Assembly: GCA_030762935.1 (NCBI GenBank)
Contig: CM060895.1
Location: 33,284,501 to 33,348,500, forward strand
DNA length: 64,000 nucleotides
Direction: 5' to 3'
Source of the DNA: Hymenopus coronatus
Lineage: Eukaryota > Arthropoda > Insecta > Mantodea > Hymenopodidae
A program made the translations under genes and the position numbers. The notes under the pieces were generated by a model that saw only the letters and a list, made by a program, of their open reading frames with translations, made no database searches and had not been told where the DNA came from. Below, piece after piece: positions 35,692-47,068 of the stretch (position 1 is its first letter; the number at the start of each line of letters is the position of its first letter).

Positions 35692-36533
35692 GTGCTCTAT
35701 TCACATGATTTTTTCTACATCTCTGCAACAAATTATTGTTAAAACGCTAATGCTTGTATTTACTTCATAGTAATCGAGAAAAAATTAGCATAAATACTCT
35801 AAATACTTGCTGGCTTGTAAGTAGGAGAGAAATAAGGGAGTGCCATAGGTTAAAGTAATAGTCAAAAGCTGGTTGCTGTGTGATTGAAGTTCCTTTGCTT
35901 GTATGAACACGAGTTGAAAAATTCCTGAGAAAAGTATAAGTTTTTTTAAAGCTGAAACCATTAACAAGGAATATCTAAAAAACGATCAACTCCACGAAAA
36001 AAGTTATATAATATAAATGTTGTACTTTAATGTGTTCTACATTTTTAGTGTGGTAAGCTTTTGACCATCTGTTACGGTTTAGCAGTTATGCAAAATTTCG
36101 TAAAATTCATCCAGTATAAAGAGTCTTCAGAGGCTATTCCCAGAAAATTGAAGGTATACATATATTTGTCAGGTAAATATCTTTAATATACAATGTTTTA
36201 ATTAAAATTGTTAGAGCCATTTTTGAGAAAATAAACATTTTCCAAAAAAAGTTCCATGTAAGGGTAGTTTGGGGTGAGGGGATTTTTCTGAAAATCTTCG
36301 TGTCGCAGCTCTGGAAGACACTTAACTTAAATACCAAGTTTGGTGTTTTACCGACTTTCTGTTTTCACGGACACATACACACATGGACCTTTTTCTGAAA
36401 CGCTTTTTTTTTTTTTTGGATACAGGGGACCCTAAAACATATATTTCCGGTGAAATCTCGGTATCGAATTTTTGGGTGGAGTGCAATATCTTCTCTATAT
36501 TCTATGCCTATAGTACGTGTAGAGAAAGTAAAA
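35692..36533 (+). mobile_element. R870 copy, second of tandem pair
   Basis: Starts AAATCTTATGTGCTCTATTC at the exact 3' end of the previous copy. Ends GTACGTGTAGAGAAAGTAAA. A small deletion removed ATGTATGAG-type bases near 35930, and the core is short. Confidence 0.9.
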
Positions 36534-37067
36534 ATCTCTAGACAGTCTTTAGTATTTAGGCAGAGTTTGGTATTCTTCATGTTTTCACATACCTATGGGA
36601 TCTTCGGCGTAACACCTGACCGCTCTTATTCGTGGTAACACGTCTGTCTTTTCCAATCAACTCGTCAACCTTTTCCTTGTCGCGCTTTGAGGGCACCTTT
36701 ACAAGGCTAATGTTCCCACCCTGGAAGAGATCAGCCATCTCCAGGGACCAATAAAACTTGTCCGAATATACGATAGATTTCTAGTTAAATTTCAGATGTT
36801 TCCTCTAACAAGGAATTTAATACAAGACAAACCATAGATGTTGAACATTCTGCAAATATTGCCTACGATCAGGTGCCAGAAACTAATGACGTCATAATGT
36901 ATCCGCATGTAGTAGGGATGTGTCAAACAAATATTTTCTGGTAACGGATTTAACTGCTACAGTTACAGTGCGGTACCGGCTATAAGTAACGGTTAACAGT
37001 GACTGTTAACTTATTTGTTTTCACATTCCCAGTAGCATTAAATTCATGGTTGACAGTAACGATCATC
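36534..37067. other. Single-copy gap, possible decayed transposon pieces
   Basis: On the minus strand 36600-36730 reads VPSKRDKEKVDELIGKDRRV then TTNKSG, vaguely like a transposase helix-turn-helix linker. 36910-37020 has repeated GTAACGG/GGTTAAC words like some hAT ends (TAGGGATGTG). Neither is strong enough to call. Confidence 0.3.
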
Positions 37068-37877
37068 TGCACTACGTACTGTGTACATAGTGTATAGAGA
37101 AGGTATTGTATTGCACCCAAAAATTCGATACCATGATTTCTCTGGAAATACATTTTTCCCCCCTGAATCTAAAAACGGCATTTTTTGGAAAAAGGTCCGT
37201 GTGTGTGACTGATGACAGCATAGCTCAAAAACGAAAAGACCGTTAAATACCAAACTTGGTATTTAAGTTTGGTATCTTCCAAGGATGCGACACGAAGATT
37301 TTCAAGAAAATTCTCCTACCACAAAGTACACTTTACATAAAAAACATTTAGAAAATTTTGATTTTCTCAAAAATGGCTCTAATGCTTTTTATTATAATCT
37401 CTTATATTTAATATATTTACATGCCATATAAAATCTATATCTTGAATTTTCTGCGAATAGCCTCTAAAGACCGGTTTATACTGGATGATTTATATTGAAT
37501 TGCATAACTGGTAAAGCATAAGAGGTAGACAAAAACGTACAACACGAAAAATGTAGATCACGTTAAAACAACAATTTATGTAATATACATTTTTTTTTCG
37601 TGGAGTCATAGTTTTTTAGATATTTCTTTGTTATTGGTATCAGCTTTGGAAAACTTGTACTTTTCTTATACAGGAATTTGTCAACTCCTGTCCATACAAA
37701 CAAAGGAGCTTCAGTCACATAGCAACCAGCTTTTGACTATCATTTTAACCTAAGGTACTCCCTTGTTTCGCTTTTACTTACAAGGAAGCTAGTAATAAGA
37801 ATATTTCTACTAATTTTTCTCAATTAGCATGAAGAGATGTAGGGAAAGTTTTGTGAATGGAACACGTCAGATTTTTA
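37068..37877 (-). mobile_element. R870 copy, near full length
   Basis: Starts TACGTACTGTGTACATAGTG and ends GAACACGTCAGATTTTT. It carries the longer hairpin form AAATACCAA-CT-TGGTATTTAA at 37244-37263. A deletion near 37820 removes AAATAGAAGC...TTGTTGC. Confidence 0.88.
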
Positions 37878-38370
37878 ATATTGTAATTCGACAATCTAAT
37901 AAGCTGCTACATCTTCTCTAGAATACTCATTTGGACGTCCATCCAGCTTTTCATTTGGGAAGTGCCAGGAACGAGTTTCAGTGCTCAAACCAATATAGTT
38001 ATTATGAAAATCCATATTATGTATGTTTTCGTTATGAAGCCCAAACGGACGGGGAATTTGCCTCCGGAACAATACCAGTTGCCTTTGAGAACCCAAATAT
38101 GCCGTCCGAAACTTCAAAGAGCAACATCATATATCTGACACAGCCAGTTTAAACCGTTAAACATTCCCCCTTAGGCTCAAAAAGGTCACTACTACAATTT
38201 CCTTCAAGCGATCTGATTTCACAGGTGGAAACGAGAAAGTGAACTAAAATAAAAAACAATGACGCCACTGGGTATAATATTATTTCCTCTCGATATTGGA
38301 TTTGTGTAAATATAACACAATATGTTTACCATAGCTCTGTCTTAGAAAAAACCTTTTAGTATCGGAATTA
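37878..38370. other. Single-copy gap with antiparallel short ORFs
   Basis: A 73-codon ORF on each strand (38117-37896 minus, 37931-38152 plus) overlap nearly completely. Neither has a motif I know. The plus one, Tyr-rich (SYYENPYYVCF), has no preceding splice acceptor that stands out. Confidence 0.35.
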
Positions 38371-39231
38371 TTACTTTCTCTACATGTATTATGTACGTAG
38401 TGTATAGAGAAAGTATTGCATTCCACCCAAAAATTCGATACCGAGATTTCACCGGAAATACATATTTTGAGTCCCCTGAATAAAACAAAAAACATTTTCA
38501 GAAAAAGGTCCGCGCGTGTGTGAGTCTTGTGTGTCTGTGGACAGTATAGCTCAAAAACGAAATGACCCTTGAATACCAAACTTGGTGTTTAAATTTTGTA
38601 TCTTCCAAGGATGTGACACGAAGATTTTCAAGAAAATGCCCCCACCTCAACTACCCTTTCATGGAGCTCATTTCGAAAATTTTGATTTTCTTAAAAATGG
38701 CTCTAAGGACTTTGATTAAAATATCGTATATTAGATATTTATCTGACAAATAAAATGTACATCTTGAATTTTCTGGGAAGAGCCTCTGAATACTACTTTA
38801 TTCTGGACGAATTTTACGGAATTTTGCGTAACTGATAAACCATAAGAGATGAACAAAAACTTACCACACAAAAAATGTAGAGAAGGCTAAAACACACAAT
38901 TTATGTAATAAACATTTTTTTGTGGAGTTGATCGCTTTTTAGACATTCCTCACCTTTGGTTTCAGCTTTGAAAAACTTATAATTTTCTCATACAGGAATT
39001 TGTCAACTCCTGTCCAAACAAACAAAAGCTTCAGTCACATAGCAACCAGCTTTTGACTATCACTTTAACCTATGGTACTTTCTTATTTCTCTTCTACTTA
39101 CAAGGAAGCAAGTAATAAGAGTTCTAATTGTTTCTCGATTAGCATGAAGTAAATAGAAGCATTTGCGTTTTTAACAATAATTTGTTAAAGAGATGTAAAG
39201 AAAGTCATGTGAATGGATCGCATCAGATTTT
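38371..39231 (-). mobile_element. R870 copy, full length
   Basis: TTACTTTCTCTACATGTATT start and GGATCGCATCAGATTTTT end. The core is reduced to GTGTGTGAGTCTTGTGTG (38514-38531). Confidence 0.88.
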
Positions 39232-39265
39232 TATTGTACAACTTCATTATACGTTTGCAAACCTT

Positions 39266-40146
39266 TTTACTTTTTCTATCCCTACATGTACAATGTACAT
39301 AGTGATAAAAAAGGTATTGTATTCCACCCCAAATTCGATGTCGTGATTTCATAGGAAATATATGGTTTAGGAGTACCCCCGAAAAAAGCATTTTTAGAAA
39401 AAGGTCCATGTGTGTGTCTATGGACAGCATAGCTCAAAAACGAAAAGACCCTTAAATACCAAACTTGGCATTTAGGTTTAGGAACTTCCAAGGATGCGAC
39501 TAAAGAGTTTTCAAGAAATTCCCCCACCCCCCCACAAGCCACCGTTTACATGGAAAATTGTTTGAAAAGTTTGCTTTTCTCAAAAATGGCGCTAAATATT
39601 TTGACTAAAATACATTGTGTAAAAGATATCACAACAAATATTTATATTTTGAATTTTTTTGGAATAGCCCCTGAAGAATACTCTACTCTCGATGATTTTT
39701 TAATAATGGTTAAACCGTAAGAGATAGACAAAAACTTACTACACAAAGAATGGAGATCTCGTTAAAATACTCAATTTATGTCATATACATTTTTTATGAA
39801 CAGCTGATAGTTTCTGAGATATTTTCGTTATTGGTTTCAATTTTGAACTATTTTAACTTTTCTCAAACGTTTTAGTTTATCCTTCTTGTTTAATTGTAAG
39901 TCATGTAAAGCGAATCGATTTTCTGTTGCTTCATATGAGACCAGCTTTTAAAAGATATGACTATCGCTTTAGTCTAGCGTATTTCATTATGTCGCTTCTA
40001 CTTACAAGTAATCAAGTAAGAAGGCAATTTCTGCTAATGTTAACCTTGATTAGCATGATGTAGATAAACGAATAATCATTTGTAAGGAAAGTTGTTTGTG
40101 TAACAGCTAGCGAAAAACATGCGAATGATATACATGAGAATTTTTA
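39266..40146 (-). mobile_element. R870 copy, full length, diverged
   Basis: Starts ACTTTTTCTATCCCTACATG with palindrome ACAATGTACATAGT and ends ATACATGAGAATTTTT. It belongs to a more diverged subtype: GAAAGTTGTTTGTGTAACAG near the 5' end, also seen in the copies at 41549 and 51617. Confidence 0.85.
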
Positions 40147-40264
40147 AGCAATGTAAAGTAAATTATTATTTCCTCAATTAGTAGCGCTCTGATTATCTCT
40201 GGCATATATATATAATATGTATACAATGCATAATACACATAGTAGACACAGAAGGTATTATAGC

Positions 40265-40436
40265 TGGTCCCCATGGTTGCGCTCGCTAAAATGTTTCTAT
40301 GGTGCTTCGTAGCGCAGGCGATCGCGGGTCAAGTGTCCGCCTTGGGCATGGGTGTTCGTGGTGTGTTTCTGTGTCTGTGTTCAATCTCAGTAATTCTCAC
40401 TCCCCTGGGGACTAATAATGAGGTCACGCTTGAAGC

Positions 40437-40439
<3 letters not shown>
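40265..40439 (+). mobile_element. SINE-E, plus strand, (TA)n tail
   Basis: Head GGTCCCCATGGTTGCGCTCG with a B-box-like GCGGGTCAAGTGTCCGCC and CCTTGGGCATGGGTGTTCG. The body ends at ACGCTTGAAGCCCAA, directly followed by (TA)24, which may be the SINE's own 3' tail. Confidence 0.7.

Positions 40440-40487
<48 letters not shown>
40440..40487. repeat. (TA)n microsatellite after SINE-E
   Basis: Pure TA repeat of about 48 bp between the SINE-E body and the start of an R870 copy. Confidence 0.95.
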
Positions 40488-40495
<8 letters not shown>

Positions 40496-40642
40496 ATGTG
40501 AACTTACTGAATTCGACCCCAAAAATTCTGATGTGATCCATTCATATGACTTTCTCTCAGTCTCTGCAACAAATTATTGTTAAAAAACTTATGTTTCTAT
40601 ATACTTCATGCTAATCGAGAAAAAAAGAATAGCAGAAATAGG

Positions 40643-40895
40643 TTTTTTTTTTTTTTTTGGCAGTGTTTAGCGTCCGCTTTAACTACTAATGGCACCACAG
40701 GCGGTGACATTGATGATACATGAATGAGATGGAGCACCGATGGAATGCGATGGCTGGGGAAACCGGAGTACCCGAAGAAAAGCCGACCCAGCGCCGCTTT
40801 GTCCACCACAAATCTCACATGCGGTCGCTTGGGATCCAACCCCAGCCGTCTAGGTGAGAGGCTGGTGGTTTAACCACACGGACAGGGCGCGGCCT
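40643..40895 (-). mobile_element. SINE-C, minus strand, with poly(A)
   Basis: On the minus strand: head CGCGCCCTGTCCGTGTGG with GGTTAAACC, B-box GGGGTTGGATCCCAAGC, body TCTTCGGGTACTCCGG, tail CTAAACACTGCC followed by A16 (T run 40643-40658). Same body as the copy at 8107, with a longer head. Confidence 0.82.
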
Positions 40896-41353
40896 ACCAT
40901 ACGTAAGAAATGCCTGTATGAGAGAAGTATAAGTTTTTTAAAGCTGAAACTAAAAACAAGGAATATCTGAATAACGATCAACTCCACGAAAAAGAATGTA
41001 CATAACATAAATCGTGTATTTTAACGCGCTTTACTTTTTTATGTGGTAAGTCTTTGTCCATCTCTTTCGGTTTAGCAGTTCTGTAAAATTGATCCAGAAT
41101 AAACAGGCTATTCCCAGAAAATTCAAGATATACATTTTGTTTGGCATGTAAATATTTTTATATACGATATTTTAATCAAAATCGTAAGACCCATTTTTGA
41201 GAAAACGACATTTTCGAAAAAAAGTTCTATGTAAAGGGTGGTTGGGGTTGGCGGATTTTCTTGAAAAATCTTCGTGTCGCACCCTTGACAGATACTTATA
41301 TACCAATTTTGGTATTTAACGGTCTTTTCGTTTTTGAGCTATGGTGTCCACAG

Positions 41354-41410
41354 ACACACACACGCACAACACACACACACACACACATACACACACACAC
41401 ACACACACAC
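41354..41410. repeat. (CA)n core of R870
   Basis: Impure CA repeat interrupted by ACGCACAAC and ATAC. It lies at the family's fixed core position between TGTCCACAG and CCTTTCTCC. Confidence 0.95.
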
Positions 41411-41548
41411 CTTTCTCCAAAAATGTTTTGGGTCCCCTGAATCCAGAAAAAAACGTGTATTGCCGGTAAAATTTCGGTATCAAATTTTTGGGTAGAATGC
41501 AATACCTTCCCTATACACTATGTACATAGTACGTGTAGAGAAAGTAAA

Positions 41549-41737
41549 CACTGACTCTCGCTTTAATCTAGTGTATTCGCCTATTTCCCTTCTGCTTGCA
41601 CGGAAGCAAGTGATAATATAATTTCTGCTTAAGTTTATCTCGATTAGCATGAAGTAGATAGAAGAATAATTATTTGTAATAAGTTTGTTTGCAGAATAGG
41701 TAAAGAAAGTCATGTGAATGTGATAAATCATGTTTTT
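41549..41737 (-). repeat. R870 5'-end fragment
   Basis: Antisense piece from TGACTCTCGCTTTAATC to TAAATCATGTTTTTA, joined to the 3' end of the copy before it. Subtype with AATAAGTTTGTTTGCAG. Confidence 0.75.
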
Positions 41738-42207
41738 AAATTACCATACTGCATTCAGTATAATTTGTAGTTCAGCCTTAGAATCGTATGCCTTATTGAC
41801 ACTAATAAAGAGCATTAATTTTCAGGAAGTCAGAAATCTCATTTCAGTTTCTCGAGTTACTCATTCATATCAAAAAGCCCTATTCCAGCAGTTGTTGTTG
41901 GAGCCCGCTATTCCCAGCGTCTCATTTCTTTGTGTACTAACATCAGGCAGCAACGCATGAATTCGAGTAATTTCGCCATTTGAAATGCAAAAGTGAAGCT
42001 TTTCTCCTTAAAGCAACTCCTCGTAACGAACGAGAGCAACGAATATTGCATTTGCGAGTCACAGAAGCTTTGTTGCAGAAAGAGACGAAAGAAAATTTCA
42101 AGTCTACACGAGTGTGATATAATTTTGTTCTTATTCTTGCATCTGCTTGTATAAAGTCTTAATTAACTCTTATTCTTACTTTAAGAAAGAGCTTTAGGTA
42201 AATTAAA
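41738..42207. other. Single-copy gap
   Basis: Nothing recognised. One 76-codon ORF without motif. Confidence 0.4.
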
Positions 42208-42876
42208 AGTCTGGTGGGTTTTATTCACATCATTTCCTCTACATCGCTAAAAAATATTATTAAAAAGCGTATTCATCTATCTACTCCATGCTAATTGAGA
42301 TAAACGTTATAGAAATGGACTTATTACATGATTTCTGAAGTAGAGGGGAAATAGACAGCCTAAAGTGACAGTCAAATGTTTTAAAATGTGATTGAAATCC
42401 GTTTCTTTGCATAGACAGAAATTTACAAATTCCCGCATAAGAATAGTTGCACTTTAAAATTGAAAACAATAACAAGAATGTCTCCAAAGCAGCCAACTCT
42501 ATAAGAAAACCGTGTATAGCATAAAGTGTGTGCTTCAACGAGATCTACATTTTTTTGTGTACCAAGTTTTTGTCTCTCTCTTACGGTTTACCAGTTACGC
42601 AAAATTCATTCAGAATAACGAGGTCTTTAGAAGCTATTCCCAGAAAATGCAAGATATACATTTTTTTTGCCATGTAAGTATACTTAATATACGATATTTT
42701 AACCAAAATCGTGACCGCTATTTTTGAGAAAATCAAATTTTTTGAAAGTTTTTTCCATGCGGAGGGTAGTTTGGGGTGGGGGGATCTTTCTCAAAATCTT
42801 CGTGTCGCATCCCTGGAAGATAGTAAACTTAAATACCAAGTTTGGTATTTTATCGATTTTTCGTTTTTGAATTAAT
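42208..42876 (+). mobile_element. R870 copy truncated at 3' end
   Basis: Starts AAGTCTGGTGGGTTTTATTC and ends in TTCGTTTTTGAATTAATT, followed by a T run and the next copy. CA core and palindrome are missing. Confidence 0.82.
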
Positions 42877-42888
42877 TTTTTTTTTTTA

Positions 42889-43205
42889 TAAAAATCTGAT
42901 AGGTTCCATTCACATGAATTTCTCTACATCTCAGTAAGAGATTATTGTTAAAAAGCTTACTCTTCTATCACTTCATGCCAATCGAGATAAACATTAGCAG
43001 AAATGGTATTATTATTTGCTTCCTTGTTGCAGAAAAGAAATATGGCATGCCATAGCTTAAAGCGGTTGTCAAATCTTTTAAAAGCTGGTTGCCATGTTAT
43101 TGAACCGTTCCTTTGTATGGCCAGGAGTTAATAAATTCCTCTATGCGAATAGTTTTAAGTATTTTAAAACTGAAGGCTTCTCTCAAAAATGGTCAACTTC
43201 ACGAA

Positions 43206-43245
<40 letters not shown>

Positions 43246-43780
43246 CATAAATTATGTGTTGTAATAAGATCTACAGTTTTTCTTCAGTAAGTTTTTGCCT
43301 ATTTCTTTCGGTTTACCAGTTATGCAAAGTTTAGAAAAAATTATCCAGAATAAAGAGATCTTCAGAGACTAATCCCAAAAAATTTAAGATGTACATTTTA
43401 TTTGTCATTCAAATATCTTTAACATATGGCATTTTAACTAAGGTCGTTACACCATTTTTTAAAGCATCAAAGTTTTCGAAAATGTTTCCATGTAAAGAAT
43501 AGTTTGGGGTAGCAGGATTCTCCTCAAAATCAGCATGGCCATCCTTGAAAGATATTAACTTTATAATTACGTTTAGTATTTTACTATTTTTCGTTTCCGT
43601 ATTCACAGGCTCACGATATACATATGCACGCGCGCGCACGGACGTTTTTTCTAAAATGCTTTTTTCTTTTTCTAATACAGCGGACCATAAGACATGTATT
43701 TTCAATGAAATCTCAGTATCGAATTTTAAATGAAGGGCAACACCTCTATGTACATACCGTGTACAGTATAGAGAAGGTGA
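42889..43780 (+). mobile_element. R870 copy with (TA)n and CG-rich core
   Basis: AAAAATCTGATAGGTTCC start. (TA)n at 43214-43242 at the GTATATGACATAAAT position. The core is ACATATGCACGCGCGCGCAC instead of CACA repeats. Palindrome CTATGTACATACCGTG is decayed. Confidence 0.82.
43214..43242. repeat. (TA)n microsatellite in R870
   Basis: Expanded at the conserved AATGTATATGACAT site, a different position from the expansions at 8812 and 59420. Confidence 0.9.
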
Positions 43781-43794
43781 GTAGATGTAATTTT

Positions 43795-43892
43795 CATAGG
43801 ACTTCAAAACATGTACTCTCGGTGAAATTTGGGTATGGAAGTCCTGGGTAAAATACAAAGCTACATGGCAGAAAGAGCAAAAAATACCTTCT
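43795..43892 (+). repeat. R870 3'-end fragment
   Basis: Diverged piece, ACTCTCGGTGAAATTTGGGT then ATGGAAGTCCTGGGTAAAAT. It repeats the end of the copy just before it, as if two 3' ends had been joined in tandem. Confidence 0.55.
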
Positions 43893-44263
43893 AAATTTTA
43901 TTCTATGTGGTCTACGCACAAGGCATTAGGCAAATTCATTTTAGTTCCGAGGTTAAGCCATTCTAGACCTGCACTCGTACAGAAAAAAAAATATCATATA
44001 TTCACTTTTTCATTTCCTCTGCCGCAAAGGCGCAAAAAATATGTTACTTCCTTCCAATCCATTAGGCAGGAATTGAAGCATGCATTAAACAGCCGCTAGC
44101 ACAAATTGTACCACACTGACATCTGGCGGGAGACATACGAGCAAACTACATGCAACCCACCTACAAAGCTTCTCGCTGTTTTTACGGCTTTAAACATCGC
44201 GTGAGAAAAAACGCTTGTTACAAATACGGGGAATTTTTGTAAAATAAGTTACACTTTACACTT
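43893..44263. other. Single-copy gap
   Basis: Nothing recognised. Confidence 0.4.
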
Positions 44264-44988
44264 TCAAAAAATCTTATGTGTACCATTCACATGACTTTCT
44301 CCATATCCCTGCAACAAATAATTCTTAAAAAGCTTATAATTCTATTTACTTTATGCTAATCAGATAAAAAAAATTAGCAGAAAAAGTCTTATTTCTCGCA
44401 TCCTTGTAAGTAGAAGCGAAATAAGGGACAACCGTAGGTTAAAGTGATAGTCAAAAGCTGGTTGCTATGTCAATGAAGTTCCTTTGTTTATATGGATAGG
44501 AGTTGACAAGTTCCAGTATGAAAAAAGTATACGTTTTTCATAGCAGAAACCAAAAATAAGGAATGTCACAAAAAACGACGGAACTCCACGAAAAAAATGT
44601 ATATAAATTGTGTGTTTTAAAGTGCTCTACATTTTCTGTGTAGTAAGTCTTTGTCCATCTCTTACGGTTTAGCAGTTACTAAAAATTTAGTAAAATTCAT
44701 CCAGAATAAACTACTCTTCAGAGGCTATTCCCAGAAAATTCAAGATAAACATTTCATTTTTCAGGTAAATATGTTTAATATCCGAAATTTTAATCAAAAT
44801 CGTTAGAGCCATTTTTGAGAAAAAACAAAATTTTCGAAAAAAGTTCCATGTAAAGGGTAGTTGGGGGTGGGGGGATTTTTCTCAAAATCTTCGTGACGAA
44901 TCCCTGGAAGATACTAAACTTAAATACCAAGTTTGGTATTTTACCGACTTTTCGTTTTTGAGTTGTCGTGTTCACGGACACACACACA

Positions 44989-45036
<48 letters not shown>

Positions 45037-45191
45037 AATAAACACACATACACGGATCTTTTTGTGCAAATGCTTTTTTTGGATATTGGGGACCCTAAAA
45101 CATATATTTCCGGTGAAATCTCGGTATCGAATTTTTGGTGGAGTGCAATACTTTCTCTATACACCATGTACATAGTGCGTATGGAGAAAGT
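44264..45191 (+). mobile_element. R870 copy with longest (CA)n core
   Basis: Full ends (AAAATCTTATGTGTACC; GCGTATGGAGAAAGTAAAA). The core at 44977-45054 is about 78 bp of CA, which makes the unit 928 bp. The minus strand of its 3' half is open for 151 codons, the longest R870 ORF here. Confidence 0.9.
44977..45054. repeat. (CA)n core of R870
   Basis: About 78 bp of (CA)n with AAACAC and AAATAAAC interruptions. Read as protein it gives VCVC or HTHT runs in two ORFs. Confidence 0.95.
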
Positions 45192-45322
45192 AAAAATCTG
45201 GTGCGTTCCATTCACATGAGTTTCTCTAAGTGTTCTGCAAACCAACTATTCTTACAAAAGATGATTCTATTATCTACATCATTCTAATCGAGATAAATAT
45301 TACTAGAAATGGTCTTATTACT
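45192..45322 (+). mobile_element. Older R870 copy, 5' part
   Basis: AAATCTGGTGCGTTCC start, head-to-tail behind the previous copy. It stops at AATGGTCTTATTACTT, where a minus-oriented tandem pair begins. The continuation is at 47069. Confidence 0.8.
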
Positions 45323-46197
45323 TTTTACTTTCTCTATACTCACTATGTACATAGTGAATAGAGAATGTATTGCACTCCACCAAAAAATTCGATACCGAGA
45401 TTTCACCGGAAATATATGTTTTAGGGTCCCCTGTATCCAAAAAAAGTATTTTCAGAAAAAGGTCCGCGTGTGTGTGTGTGTGTGTGTCCGTGTCCGTGTG
45501 TCCGTGAACACGATAACTCAAAAATGAATAGTCGGTAAAATACCAAACTTGGTATTTCAGTTTAGTATCTACCAGGGATGCGACACGAAGATTTTGAGAA
45601 AAATCCCCCCACCCCAAACTACCCTTTACATGGAACTTTTTTCGAAAATTTCGATTTTTTCAAAAATGGCTGTAACGATTTTGATTAAAATTTCGTATAT
45701 TAAAGTTATTTATCTGACAAATAAAATGCATATTTTGTATTTTCTGGGAATAGTCTCTGAAGACTTCTTTATTCTGGAGGAATTTTTCATAATTACTAAA
45801 CCGTAAGAGATGGACAAAAACTTAACACACAAAAACTGTAGAGCACATTAAAACACACCATTTATGTTAAATACATTTTTTTCGTGCAGTTGATCGTTTT
45901 TGAGATATTCCTTTTTCTTGGTTTCAGCTTTGAAAAACTTGTACTTTTCTCATACAGGAATTTGTCAACTCCTGTCCATACAAACAAAGGAACATCAGTC
46001 ACATAGCAACCAGCTTTTGGCTTTCACTTTAACCTATGGTACTCCCTTATTTCGGTTCTACTTACAATAAAGCAAGAAGTAAGACTATTTCTGCTAATTT
46101 TTTCTGATGGGCATACAGTAAATAGAAGTATAAGCTTTTTAAGAATAATTTTTTGCAGGGATATAGAGAAAGTCATGTGAATGGTACATATCAGATT
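45323..46197 (-). mobile_element. R870 copy, first of inserted pair
   Basis: Palindrome TCACTATGTACATAGTGA is perfect over 18 bp, with matching changes in both arms relative to other copies. Core GTGTGTGTGTGTGTGTGTCC. It ends TACATATCAGATTTTT and runs into the second copy. Confidence 0.9.
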
Positions 46198-47068
46198 TTT
46201 ACTTTCTCTATACGCATAGTGTATAGAGCAAGTATTACACTCTACCCAAAAATTCGATACTGAGATTTTACCGGAAATATATGTTTTAGGGTCTCCAATA
46301 TCCAAAAACAGCATTTTCACAAAAAGATCCGTGTGTGTGTCCGTGTGTCAGGTGTCAGTGTGTCAGTGTGTCCGTGAGTCTGTGTCCTTGTGTCTGTGAA
46401 CACGATAACTCAGAAACGAAAAGTCGGTAAAATACCAAACTTGGTATTTAAGTTTAGTATCTTCCAGGGATGCAACACGAAGATTTTGAAAAAATCCCCC
46501 CACCCCGAACTACCCCTTACATGGAAATTTTTCCGAAATTGTTGATTTTCTTAAAAATGGCTCTAACGATTTTTATTAACATCTCGTATATTAAAGATAT
46601 TTACCTGAAAAATAAAATATATACCTTGATTACTCTAGGAAGAGCCTCTGAAAACTACTTTATTCTGGAGGAATTTTACGGAATTTTGAATAACTGCTAA
46701 ACCGTAAGAGATGGACAAAAGCTTACTACACTAAAAATGTAGAGCACGTTAAAACACACAATTTATGTAATATACATTTTTTTCGTGGAGTCATCGTTTT
46801 TGAGTCATTCCTTTTTTTTTTGGTTTCTGCTAAGAAAACTTATACTTTTCTTATACAGGAATTTGTCAACAGCTTCCATACAAACAAAGAAATTTCAGTG
46901 ACGTAGCAACCAGAGAGGAACAAAGCAAGCATAGCAACAAGGTACCAAGTATTAAGACTATTTCTGCTGTTTTAGTTTAACATGAAGTAAATAGAAGTAT
47001 AAGCTTTTTAAGAGTAATTTGTTACGGAGATGTAGAGAAAGTCATGTGATTGTAACATATCAGATTTT
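46198..47068 (-). mobile_element. R870 copy, second of inserted pair
   Basis: Begins ACTTTCTCTATACGCATAGT, where the palindrome has lost its centre (GTACATA missing). Core GTCAGTGTGTCAGTGTGTCC. It ends TAACATATCAGATTTTT against the older copy. Confidence 0.88.

Larger units (their letters stand above)
40521..41548 (+). mobile_element. R870 copy split by SINE-C
   Basis: 5' part 40521-40642 (AAATTCTGATGTGATCC), then the SINE, then AAGAAATGCCTGTATGAG onward from 40906 to GTGTAGAGAAAGTAAAC. About 150 bp of the element between the two parts was lost. It carries the second longest (CA)n core of the window, 41354-41410. Confidence 0.85.

Noticed and set aside
37896..38152. Antiparallel 73-codon ORFs
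   Set aside because: Overlap on opposite strands without motif; at most one could be real and nothing favours either.
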